From an uncultured Acidobacteriota bacterium (lineage in GTDB: Bacteria; Acidobacteriota; UBA6911; CAINFC01), in the NCBI GenBank assembly GCA_903847975.1, contig CAINFC010000082.1:1-64000 (forward strand): a DNA stretch of 64,000 nucleotides, given 5' to 3'. This document shows positions 10,501 through 17,039 of the stretch, piece by piece (the first letter of the stretch is position 1; each line of letters starts with the position of its first letter). A model generated the notes under the pieces. It made no database searches. It had not been told where the DNA came from and worked only from the letters and a program-made list of their open reading frames with translations. Position numbers and translations under genes: made by a program.

Positions 10501-10543
10501 CCAGCCAGGCAGTTGTCACGGCTGATCGATAGAGCTTACCCAT
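7511..10543 (-). CDS. TonB-dependent receptor with N-terminal carboxypeptidase-regulatory domain
   Basis: Outer-membrane receptor of 1010 residues and first gene of the sialic-acid-type operon. It has a signal peptide (residues 1-27, ending APA), a Cna-B-like domain (about 29-115: GSLVGTVVDPSGAVV, GRYVVEVTAAGF), a plug with MPLNGRNYQQL and LLLDGVDMS, and a barrel ending KYIF. The ATG at 10543 is preceded by a GGAGGAACACC site. It is related in layout to the receptor at 162-3770 but clearly different in sequence, so the two probably take different ligands. No SusD-type lipoprotein accompanies it; the cell-surface sialidase may supply its substrate. Expression probably depends on the promoter and palindrome directly upstream. 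Confidence 0.87.
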   Translation of the reverse strand: MGKLYRSAVTTAWLALLLSAFFLLAPAQIGGGSLVGTVVDPSGAVVPQATVKATNTSTNISHTVTTNSQGYYEFPLLSAGRYVVEVTAAGFVPRRSDSFELNTGTRPRFDFNLTVGGTTETVTVEGGMPLINATTTDLGVVIDQNKTDSMPLNGRNYQQLVGLQAGVVNAPSSGAGGRGGIEFNGSPALGNNLLLDGVDMSFGEVNATGGAAAGASGVLINAVSVEAIQEFKATSSAFSAEYGRATGGVLNITTKSGTNQWHGTAFEYFRNDALDANSFFSNFSGLKKPPLRWNQFGGNLGGPIRRDKLFFFFNYEGAIVTRGTTITGNVPTPALLSRVPQNIRSTLALLPTSYTATSNPLIGLHRRNDQTKNNEHTYLSRIDWMLGQHRISGRYSYNHQNFTNPQLLPGNPQVYPNRTHNLALQDTFALSPAMFNEVRVGFNRADLDRNYTGFSQLSGFLTVTTGSLSASLASFIHFTTNTFSFVDNLTMIRGRHTLKAGVDIREVRSYRIQGGLPTHTYNTTDDLIADKAARIQLIFNTSKHNFTTNYAGYVQDDWRVHPRLQLNTGVRYEYYEPLTGAFNVTGSDPFGPFGPSNKEGYYAGDKNNWAPRFGMVWDTIGNQKLVVRFGAGLTYGPPQPILYYDMAFADPRLPLTATFAPTDVPSSVNIAFPFPQSYVMAIVANPNLLPASFILSRSITDFNRKDEYSGQWNLSLQSALTSTLAAQASYVGSRGVHLYTTRTFNLIDPATGKRPRTDMGEIVFRENSASSSYHALQLSLNKRMGRGLAADIHYTLAKAMQYGGADGTITYDTSVQDYSNVAGSYGPKAGDTRHRLVSVYSYQVPQIPWVQEHALARGVLGGWAFQGILSWRSGMPINVTAGRDLIGNGRSDGARPDRVAGTEPYLKNASGLTWLNPAAFDSATPAKLKRFGTLGFNTFYGPSGLTYDAALHKTFSLTERQKINFRFELFNALNHKVLSNPVSVLSNANFGKIQAASGGRNIQFALKYIF

Positions 10544-10571
10544 GGTGTTCCTCCGTTGGAATGTCGTTTGA

Positions 10572-10583
10572 ATTATCGATAAT
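10572..10583. promoter_or_regulatory. Operator palindrome 1 (GntR-type site) at the receptor operon start
   Basis: A perfect 12-bp palindrome, ATTATCGATAAT, is identical to the copy at 10634-10645. It lies about 10 bp downstream of the predicted -10 box of the minus-strand operon, covering the likely start of transcription. The two palindrome centres are 62 bp apart, close to six helical turns. Binding by the adjacent FCD-type regulator is inferred. Confidence 0.75.
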
Positions 10584-10592
10584 CATGAACCC

Positions 10593-10622
10593 ATGTTAAA
10601 ATCTGTTGTCTGTGTTTGTCAA
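10593..10622 (-). promoter_or_regulatory. Predicted sigma-70 promoter of the receptor-MFS-lyase-sialidase operon
   Basis: On the minus strand TTGACA (10617-10622) is followed after 18 bp by TAACAT (10593-10598). Its -35 box overlaps the -35 box of the divergent regulator promoter, and operator 1 lies immediately downstream, which suits repression by blocking initiation. Confidence 0.6.
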
Positions 10623-10645
10623 GCATTTTATCGATTATCGATAAT
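10616..10645 (+). promoter_or_regulatory. Predicted sigma-70 promoter of the GntR regulator
   Basis: TTGTCA (10616-10621) is followed after 18 bp by GATAAT (10640-10645). The -10 box is part of operator 2, so the regulator would repress itself. Transcription would begin near 10652, about 20 nt before the ATG at 10671. Confidence 0.55.
10634..10645. promoter_or_regulatory. Operator palindrome 2 overlapping the regulator -10 box
   Basis: This is the second exact copy of ATTATCGATAAT. A further partial half site (TTATCGAT, 10628-10635) abuts it on the left, making an extended, overlapping target. Its position inside the predicted regulator promoter points to autoregulation. Confidence 0.72.
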
Positions 10646-10670
10646 TTTTCCAGGAAGGCACACGCTCCCT

Positions 10671-11423
10671 ATGAAAACCGGAATCTATAAGCGCATGGAA
10701 ACCTCGATACCGTCGGCCCCCCTGGTTCAAACCGGGTCTTTCGTTCTGGCCGATTCGCTGAAGACCCAGATGGCCGCCATCATTAAAGAGATGATTTTCA
10801 ACGGCCAGCTCAAGCCGGGGGATGCCTTGCGGGAATTGCATCTGGCCCGCAAGTTCCAGGTGAGCCAGGCCACCGTTCGCGAGGCCCTGCTGGAACTGGA
10901 GCAGCACGGACTGGCGGTGCGGCTGGCCAATCGCAGCACCACTGTAACCCGGCTGTCCCCGGGAGAAGTCCGCGACCGGCTGGAAATCCGCTCCCAGCTG
11001 GAACCCTTGGCCTGTATCCGTGCCGCCGGCCATCTGCAAGGGGATGATTTCCGGTATCTCGGCCGCCTGGCGACCAAAATCTCGAGAGACCACCGTAGCC
11101 CCAACTACAGTTTCTACGAGACGAGCCTGACCGATTACCAGTTTCACCGCTACCTCTGGCAGAAGTCGGGAAGCACGATTCTGTGCGCCACACTGGAACA
11201 GGTGACCCTTCCGCTCTTTGCCTTCATCGGCCTGCTGCGCCAGGCCGGCCTGGAAGAGAGGCGGCCCAGCGACACCCACAAGCCGATCCTCGAGGCCTTA
11301 CGCAGCGGGGAGGCAGATCCCATTACCCACGCCGTGCGCCAGCACTTTAAAAACTCCTATAATCACTTCCTGGAAAGCGAGTCCGAAAATCTTCAGACGC
11401 TGCTGGCCGGCCAGAGCGGATAG
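10671..11423 (+). CDS. GntR-family transcriptional regulator, FadR/FCD subgroup (NanR-like)
   Basis: A 250-residue DNA-binding regulator. The N-terminal winged helix spans about residues 23-85 (AAIIKEMIFNGQLKPG, QVSQATVREALLELE). An all-helical FCD domain follows at about 95-240, with Asp/His positions of the metal-binding pocket (DYQFHRYLW, a His in THKPILEAL, a late QHFKN). The ATG at 10671 has AGGAAGG 12 nt upstream; an earlier in-frame ATG at 10593 is rejected because operator 2 and the predicted promoter would fall within the coding sequence. It is divergent from the sialidase operon, as expected for its local repressor, with the sugar or an aldolase intermediate as likely inducer. The ligand is inferred. 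Confidence 0.88.
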   Translation: MKTGIYKRMETSIPSAPLVQTGSFVLADSLKTQMAAIIKEMIFNGQLKPGDALRELHLARKFQVSQATVREALLELEQHGLAVRLANRSTTVTRLSPGEVRDRLEIRSQLEPLACIRAAGHLQGDDFRYLGRLATKISRDHRSPNYSFYETSLTDYQFHRYLWQKSGSTILCATLEQVTLPLFAFIGLLRQAGLEERRPSDTHKPILEALRSGEADPITHAVRQHFKNSYNHFLESESENLQTLLAGQSG

Positions 11424-11762
11424 CCCGGCAAATAGCAGTGGATGGGCCCGGTTCCCACCCGGCCATGAATATCGAAGGTGCAAAAAATCCGAGAAACATC
11501 CGAAAACAAACTTACCAGCGAAAACCGTTTTGAGTACAGCCTTTTAGGCTGCGCGCCGCGAGCAGGATTCCGCTTGTACCAGACAAGCTAAAGCTCGAAC
11601 TCCAAACAGATTTCGTTTGGGAGATGGTTACGCGTCGAGAACCCCAAAGTCAGGGCTTCCGTGAAATTTTCGCGATTTCACCTAAGATGGGTTTGCCGTT
11701 CCGTCCGGCCGACCAGGTTTTCCGTGGCGCGGGCTCCGGTCGGCAGGAGCTGCCGTTTCCGG
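11424..11762. other. Convergent intergenic region with small hairpins only
   Basis: This 339-bp space separates the regulator from the convergent ABC ATPase. Short inverted repeats are visible: CAGCCT/AGGCTG (11537-11551) and GTGAAAT/ATTTCAC (11661-11681), neither followed by a clear T-run. No gene, tRNA or mobile-element end was recognised. Confidence 0.5.
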
Positions 11763-12437
11763 TCATTTCGCGGCGCGGCAGTCCGATTCGATTTTCCCCT
11801 GCTTCATGGTGAGAATCCGGTCCGCCAGGGCGTCCGCTTTTTCCTCATGAGTCACCAGCAGCACGGTTCCCCCCTCTTTGGCAAACTGCTTCAACCGGGC
11901 CAGAACCATCCGGGCATTTTCGGCATCCAGATTTCCGGTGATCTCGTCGGCCAGCAGAAGTGCCGGGCGGCAGAGCAGCGCGCGCGCCAGGGCGGTCCGC
12001 TGCTTCTCGCCGGCACTGAGCTCGGCCGGGGTATGGGAGGCGCGCTCCTCCAGACCCAGCTCCGATAGCAGGACCCGCGCGGCTTTTTCCGAACCCGACG
12101 CCGGATCCGCCACTGCGGCAACTCTTACATTTTCCAGGACGGTGAGATAGGGAATCAGGTGATATTGCTGAAACACGAATCCGACCCGCGCGGCCCGGAA
12201 GGCAGCGCGCGCTTCGGGGTTCATGGCGTAGAGATCCCGGCCCTGCAGGGTTACCGTCCCGGAGTCGGGGCGCAGCAATCCGCCGGCGGAAAGCAGCAGG
12301 GTCGTTTTCCCGCAGCCGCTCGGCCCTTTAACCAGAAGAAATTCCCCGGGATCCGCCTGCAGGGAAACCTGCTGCAGCGCAGCGATGTCCCGGCCGGCTT
12401 TATGGTAAACCTTGCTGACCAGATCCAGACAAATCAT
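11763..12437 (-). CDS. ABC transporter ATP-binding protein, MacB/LolD type
   Basis: Cytoplasmic ATPase of 224 residues powering the neighbouring FtsX-like permease. Walker A is GPSGCGKTT (about residues 38-46), the Q-loop region is GFVFQQYHLIPYLTV, the signature is LSAGEKQR, and Walker B reads LLLADEITGNLD, where the family usually has ADEPTGNLD. The switch His is in LLVTHEEKA. It follows the permease gene by 49 bp on the same strand. The MacB/LolD subgroup does not import sugars; its members work on lipoproteins, cell-division signals or efflux by mechanotransmission, so export or lipoprotein handling is the likeliest role. Confidence 0.88.
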   Translation of the reverse strand: MICLDLVSKVYHKAGRDIAALQQVSLQADPGEFLLVKGPSGCGKTTLLLSAGGLLRPDSGTVTLQGRDLYAMNPEARAAFRAARVGFVFQQYHLIPYLTVLENVRVAAVADPASGSEKAARVLLSELGLEERASHTPAELSAGEKQRTALARALLCRPALLLADEITGNLDAENARMVLARLKQFAKEGGTVLLVTHEEKADALADRILTMKQGKIESDCRAAK

Positions 12438-12486
12438 TTTCCCCGAACCATTTCCTTCCCAACCCGCTCGCGCACCGGGCTATCCG

Positions 12487-13749
12487 TTATTCTTCCCTCA
12501 GAATTTCCGCCGGGTCCTGGTTGGCCGCCCAGGTGGCCGGAAGATAGGCCGCCGCCATGGCCAGCAGGGAGGCCAGCAGGGTCACGGCCAGGCACGACTC
12601 CCAATGAAAAAGGGAGAGAGACCATCGCCCCGTCCAGACGCCGATCCCCACCACACCGAAGACATAACCGGCTACCGCTCCCCCCAGGCCGGCCAGCAGC
12701 GCTTTCCCCAGGAAAAGAACGCGGATTCTTCCCCGCCCGTAGCCGACCGCCCGCAGAATGCCGATCTCGCTTTTCCGGTCGCGGACGTTACCGAAGAAAA
12801 GAAAAGCGATCCAGACCATACCGACGCCGATCACCGCGGGAATCAGGACCGCGGCCAGCTGCTCCTGCTCGGCCTTCATGCGCCCGCGGTGCTCCTTTTC
12901 GGAGGCCAGGCTCTCCCTGGCCTCGCGCGCCGCGCGGTCCCTGGCTTCCGCCCGGGTCAGAACATTGGATCCCTTCTCGATGACCTGCACCCCGGGCAGG
13001 ATGCCGGCCACTTCCGCCCGGACGTTGGCCAGGTCGTCATTCAGGCAGTGGCACTTCAGCGCCAGGATGGCATTGACCTGGCCCGGCCGGCGGAGCAGCC
13101 GCTGCACCTCCCGCAAATCCATCCAGACGGTGATGTCGTCCTGATCGCCGCGCGGCGGATTGCATTCGCCCACCCGGTACGACCGCCCCAGAAAGACAAC
13201 CTCATCCCCTTTCTTCAGGCGCAGGCCGCGGTGCAGCTCGTAGCCCAGCTCGACGGTCCCGGCCGGCACGGCAACCATGATGGGTTCCCGAAGGGTCTCG
13301 CGCAACACGGGAACCTCGCCGCGGACCCCTGCCAGGATTACCTTCCGGCCGGTTTCCTTCCACACCAGCTTCTGCTGCAGGCTGGGCATCATGTGCCGGA
13401 TGAAAAGGCTGGGATAAGCCGCCAGCCGGGACACGTATTCTTCCGGCATGAACTCCCCGGGAACCCCCGATTCGTAGAGCTCGCCGAGCTTCTGCTTTTC
13501 CGGAAGGATGAGCAGGTTGAATCCGAGGTACTTCATGATCTTCCGGTAATCGTCTTCGAGGAGCGCCATCCTTTGGACCGTCTCTTTTTCCTTGGCGGCC
13601 AGAACCTCCTGCGTGGTCCGGTCATGAATCCGCAAGCCGGTCGTAACGGCGGAGATAACGGCCACCGCCAGGGCCACCGAAGCAATCGCCAGGGCAAAAT
13701 GGATCTTCCTTCCGCGGATTTCCTTCCGAACCAGGCACCAGACGTTCAT
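12487..13749 (-). CDS. FtsX/MacB-like ABC transporter permease
   Basis: A 420-residue integral membrane protein with one N-terminal transmembrane helix (about 16-38), a large periplasmic region (about 40-280), and three C-terminal helices (about 288-310, 330-360, 375-400). This is the MacB/LolCE plan. An alkaline coiled segment with repeated Arg/Ala/Glu precedes TM2. The tail AANQDPAEILREE matches the end of many MacB-like permeases. The start overlaps the stop of the upstream gene by 4 bp (ATGA at 13746-13749), so the two are translationally coupled. The substrate is unknown. Confidence 0.85.
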   Translation of the reverse strand: MNVWCLVRKEIRGRKIHFALAIASVALAVAVISAVTTGLRIHDRTTQEVLAAKEKETVQRMALLEDDYRKIMKYLGFNLLILPEKQKLGELYESGVPGEFMPEEYVSRLAAYPSLFIRHMMPSLQQKLVWKETGRKVILAGVRGEVPVLRETLREPIMVAVPAGTVELGYELHRGLRLKKGDEVVFLGRSYRVGECNPPRGDQDDITVWMDLREVQRLLRRPGQVNAILALKCHCLNDDLANVRAEVAGILPGVQVIEKGSNVLTRAEARDRAAREARESLASEKEHRGRMKAEQEQLAAVLIPAVIGVGMVWIAFLFFGNVRDRKSEIGILRAVGYGRGRIRVLFLGKALLAGLGGAVAGYVFGVVGIGVWTGRWSLSLFHWESCLAVTLLASLLAMAAAYLPATWAANQDPAEILREE

Positions 13750-14957
13750 TTTTCCTTCCTATGAAACAAGAGCGATACGACGAATACCGAAAGAAGGCCG
13801 ACCAGCACGGTGACCAGTACCGTCCAGGTCCAGCGGGGCGAAGCGGCCTGCGGCGGCGCGGCATCTCCCTGCGGAGCAGAGGCGCTGCCGGTCATCACCA
13901 CCACCTTGCCTTTCTGCTCCTGCGGCCTTTCGGCCGGCGGCACAGGTTCGCCTGCCGCCGGCTCCTTGCGGGGCGGGGCGGGTTTGGAAAACGCCGCGGG
14001 GGGAGCCACCGGTGCGGGAAGGGATTTTATTTCCGGTTTTCCCGGAAAAAATCCTGCCAATCCGGAAATCGGAGGAGGCGCTTCCGCCGATACCCAGGAA
14101 GAGGAGCCCGCAATTTTCTCCCATTCGGCCATAAAAAGAAGATCTCGGCCGGGATTGCTTTCCTTTACCGTGCAGGAGCACCAGCCGATCATCGAAGCGC
14201 AGGCGGTGCGCAGATTTTCCGCATCGATTCCCTTGCCGACCAGGGCGTACATGGCTCTCCCCCTGCCGAAAACGGGAAAAGCCATCGCCTGCCGGTAAAA
14301 AAGCAGGTCCGGCTCCGTATCGCGCAAAAGGCGCACGAAAATCTCCTCTTCCGGATCGTTCTGGGCGACCGGCACCGCGGAAAAGCGGACTCCGCGGTTG
14401 AGAACGTGAATGTCGAGAGGCTTTCCTTCGGCATCGGTGGCCTCCTCGGGCAGTTTCAGCTCCCGTGTCAAAGCAGACAGCTGCTCTTCCAGGAACCGGG
14501 TCAGGCGGGCATCTTCGGCCGGATCTCCCCTGACCAGCAGCACCCAGACCGCTGCATCCCCTTTTTGAATCCGGTCGATGACCTGGCGGCGGGCGGGGGA
14601 GTCCACCAGCTTCCTCACATTTTCGGTGGTCAAAGCCCCTTCCCAGATCGCCCGGTTGGACCGGTACTCCGCCGGAGGAAAAAGCCGGATCCGGAGCGGC
14701 GCGCCGGGGGAGGCTTCCGCGGACGGGACTTCGCGGATCTGCAGGTTGGCCCCCTGCCGGATGGCAGCCTGCAAAGCCTGCATCGCATCGGTTGGCACAG
14801 ATCCCGGTTCCCGGTCTCCCGATATTTCCAGCACATAGGGCGAAGAGGGCCAGCGCTCCAGGGCGTATCGGAAGACCGGCGTGGTGCAGGCGGCCGCGCG
14901 GTCCCGGCAGGCAAGCGCCAGCAGAAGGATCGCGGCTATCTTTCCGGCACCCGACAT
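13746..14957 (-). CDS. Unknown secreted, C-terminally membrane-anchored protein coupled to ABC permease
   Basis: Not recognised as a named family. The 403-residue product begins MSGAGKIAAILLLALAC, a signal peptide that could be lipoprotein-type (LALAC) or end at AAAC. A mixed alpha/beta region of about 270 residues follows, with a CSC motif (WCSCTVK). Then comes a Pro/Ala/Lys-rich linker of about 85 residues, a transmembrane helix (WTWTVLVTVLVGLLSVFVVS), and a short basic tail, FHRKEK. The ATG at 14957 has GGGAGG 6 nt upstream; an in-frame start at 15044 was rejected. The 4-bp overlap with the permease suggests it is a dedicated periplasmic partner of that transporter. Confidence 0.65.
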   Translation of the reverse strand: MSGAGKIAAILLLALACRDRAAACTTPVFRYALERWPSSPYVLEISGDREPGSVPTDAMQALQAAIRQGANLQIREVPSAEASPGAPLRIRLFPPAEYRSNRAIWEGALTTENVRKLVDSPARRQVIDRIQKGDAAVWVLLVRGDPAEDARLTRFLEEQLSALTRELKLPEEATDAEGKPLDIHVLNRGVRFSAVPVAQNDPEEEIFVRLLRDTEPDLLFYRQAMAFPVFGRGRAMYALVGKGIDAENLRTACASMIGWCSCTVKESNPGRDLLFMAEWEKIAGSSSWVSAEAPPPISGLAGFFPGKPEIKSLPAPVAPPAAFSKPAPPRKEPAAGEPVPPAERPQEQKGKVVVMTGSASAPQGDAAPPQAASPRWTWTVLVTVLVGLLSVFVVSLLFHRKEK

Positions 14958-15052
14958 ACGTTCCTCCCAAGACTTGTGGAGCGGCATCTGCCTCTTTCCC
15001 GCATCCGGTAAGTATACCTTATGGAATGAGCCCAATTTTTTCACCTCCCGGT

Positions 15053-15081
15053 TTGACTTCCCGGTGCCGCAGCTATACCAT
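15053..15081 (+). promoter_or_regulatory. Predicted promoter of the SGNH-like hydrolase gene
   Basis: TTGACT (15053-15058) and TACCAT (15076-15081) are separated by 17 bp, about 48 bp before the gene. This is a sequence match only. Confidence 0.4.
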
Positions 15082-15128
15082 AGTAGCCAGCACCTTATTT
15101 ATCAACCTGTTATCCGTGGGTGATCGCT

Positions 15129-16091
15129 ATGTCTACACCTGGCCGCCTGGTTACCGGTTTGATCTTTTTTAGCCTTGCCTCTTTCGCTGCATCCCTGCAT
15201 GCCCCGGATCCCGTTTCGCCGGCAAGTACGGTAAAACTGATTTTCATCCATCATTCCACGGGAGGCGAGTGGCTGGCGGATGGCTCCGGAGGACTGGGGA
15301 CGGCCCTCATGAACAACCGCTACTTCGCAAGCGCCACGAACTACAACTGGGGACCGGACGCCGTAGGCGACCGCACGGATATCTACAACTGGCCGGAGTG
15401 GTTTACGGGGCACAACAAGACGGCGATTCTGCACGACCTCTTCCTGGAATCCGGGCAGAGCAACGGGGACCCTTTCCCGGACTTCGGCGCCTGGTCCCGC
15501 CTGGCCACCGATCCGGGGGGAGAAAACCAGATCGTCCTTTTCAAATCGTGCTTCCCCAACTCCAACCTGGATGGGAACCCGGACGACCCGCCGCTGTCCG
15601 AGGAAAACTCCTATGAGCTGAGTGTGGCCAATGCCAAGGCGGTCTACATCAAGATCCTGACCTACTTTCAGACCCGGCAGGACAAGCTTTTCGTTGTCAT
15701 CACCGCCCCTCCCCTGCGCCAGGCGGAAACCACCCCGGAAAGCGCGGCCAATGCCCGGGCTTTCAACAACTGGCTTTTCGACCGCAGCAGCGGCTGGCTG
15801 AAGAATTACACTTTCTTCAACGTGGCTGTCTTTGACTACTACAACGTCCTGACGAGCAACGGAGGGGATGTCGACACCAACGACACCAGCTCGGCCTCGG
15901 GCAATCACCACCGCTGGTACAACGGCGCCGAGCAGCACGCGCAGTCCCTTTCCAACAACTACTCTTCCTATCCCAGCGGGGACAGTCATCCGACGGCTGC
16001 AGGACACCAGAAGGCCACGGCGGAGTTTCTCCCCCTGCTCAATTATTTCTATGCCCGCTGGAAAGGGACCGCCCCCCCACCCTCTCGGTAA
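15129..16091 (+). CDS. Secreted SGNH-hydrolase-like protein
   Basis: A 320-residue exported protein with a signal peptide of about 25 residues (MSTPGRLVTGLIFFSLASFAAS). The mature part opens VKLIFIHHSTGGEWL, where HHSTG stands at the place of the GDS block of SGNH/GDSL hydrolases. It ends with SGDSHPTAAGHQKA, which resembles the catalytic Asp-x-x-His block V (DSHPTAAGH). Between them, FKSCFPNSN may supply an oxyanion Asn. The reaction is unknown; deacylation of a polysaccharide or ester is plausible. The start is either GTG 15120 or ATG 15129. It lies alone, divergent from the ABC operon. Confidence 0.6.
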   Translation: MSTPGRLVTGLIFFSLASFAASLHAPDPVSPASTVKLIFIHHSTGGEWLADGSGGLGTALMNNRYFASATNYNWGPDAVGDRTDIYNWPEWFTGHNKTAILHDLFLESGQSNGDPFPDFGAWSRLATDPGGENQIVLFKSCFPNSNLDGNPDDPPLSEENSYELSVANAKAVYIKILTYFQTRQDKLFVVITAPPLRQAETTPESAANARAFNNWLFDRSSGWLKNYTFFNVAVFDYYNVLTSNGGDVDTNDTSSASGNHHRWYNGAEQHAQSLSNNYSSYPSGDSHPTAAGHQKATAEFLPLLNYFYARWKGTAPPPSR

Positions 16092-16224
16092 AGACGTATC
16101 TTCCGGCCGTCCTCCGCACCCCCTGACCGGTTTCGGACCCCTCCGGAATGCTGCAACGAAAGTTTGGTTATCCGCCATCCGATTGTTGCATGGGGATGTC
16201 CCCCCTCAATTTTCCCGGAATTTC

Positions 16225-16254
16225 TTGCTTCGCCAAGGCCCGGTTGAATACAAT
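16225..16254 (+). promoter_or_regulatory. Predicted promoter of the LamG-domain protein gene
   Basis: TTGCTT (16225-16230), an 18-bp spacer and TACAAT (16249-16254) lie about 28 bp before the start codon. The upstream gene ends at 16091, so an independent promoter is reasonable. Confidence 0.42.
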
Positions 16255-16281
16255 AAAGGTCTGGAACTCAGAAGGGAACCC

Positions 16282-17016
16282 ATGGAACCGGAAGGGAATC
16301 ATAGATATTTCCGGCTTTGCCGCGCCGTACTCCTGCTGTCGGCTTTTCTCGCCGGCCCGGCAAGCGGCTGGACGGAAGCGGTCCGCGCGCAGGAGAGCGG
16401 CCTGGTGCTTTCCTACGGGTTCGAGGAAGGAAGCGGCACAACCGTCGATTCCGCCCCGCCGGGCCGGACCGGCACGCTTTTCCATACCGAATGGATCCCG
16501 AACGCCCGGTCCGGAAACGGACTCAGCTTCAACGGCAGCGACAGCTATGCCGCAAGCCCGGCCGAGGGGCTTCCGGCATTCAACGCGCCGCAAACCATCT
16601 CCTTCTGGGTTATGACGAGCGGACGGGCCATGACCCGGCAGTCGGTGGTCACGCTGCTCAGCCGCACCCAACCGCTTTCCCTGCAAATCGGATTCAAGGA
16701 CTCCATGGCCGGCGTATGGCAGCGCAACGGAAGCTGGCTGGTCATGGGAATGCAGCCATCAGCCGGGAAATGGCATCATTTCGCCTACACCTACGACGGG
16801 CAGACCCATCGCTTTTATGTGGACGGAGCGGAATCGGGGAGTTCCACCATCGCTCCCCGCGCCGCCGTGGCGGACACCTTCGAAATCGGGCGCGGCTGGG
16901 CGGAATCGGAGTATTTCCGCGGCAGCCTCGACGAAGTCAGAATTTTCGATCGCGCCCTGGCCCCGACGGAAATCCAGGCGCTCCTGGCCGCCGGAGCCGC
17001 CGCCCCGAACCCCTGA
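16282..17016 (+). CDS. Secreted LamG/concanavalin-like domain protein
   Basis: A 244-residue exported protein made almost wholly of one laminin-G/concanavalin-A-like jellyroll. After the signal peptide (about residues 1-37) come the hallmarks of the LamG_3 type: LVLSYGFEEGSGTTVDSA, NGLSFNGSDSYA, KWHHFAYTYDGQTHRFYVDG, and the closing FRGSLDEVRIFDRALAPTEI. Such domains bind carbohydrate or protein and are usually one module of a larger protein, so a single-domain secreted form is slightly unusual. The ATG at 16282 is preceded by AGAAGGGAA. The binding target is unknown. Confidence 0.72.
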   Translation: MEPEGNHRYFRLCRAVLLLSAFLAGPASGWTEAVRAQESGLVLSYGFEEGSGTTVDSAPPGRTGTLFHTEWIPNARSGNGLSFNGSDSYAASPAEGLPAFNAPQTISFWVMTSGRAMTRQSVVTLLSRTQPLSLQIGFKDSMAGVWQRNGSWLVMGMQPSAGKWHHFAYTYDGQTHRFYVDGAESGSSTIAPRAAVADTFEIGRGWAESEYFRGSLDEVRIFDRALAPTEIQALLAAGAAAPNP

Positions 17017-17039
17017 TCCCCCTCTGCCGACGGCAAGGC

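Noticed and set aside
7535-10525. A 996-codon open frame on the plus strand opposite the second TonB-receptor gene
   Set aside because: It mirrors the receptor codons; the composition (Gly/Arg/His/Gln-rich, no domains) is that of an antisense shadow in GC-rich DNA, while the minus strand has a complete receptor.
11424-11762. Possible insertion-sequence remnant in the gap after the GntR gene
   Set aside because: Only very short inverted repeats and no transposase-like frame or target duplication could be seen.
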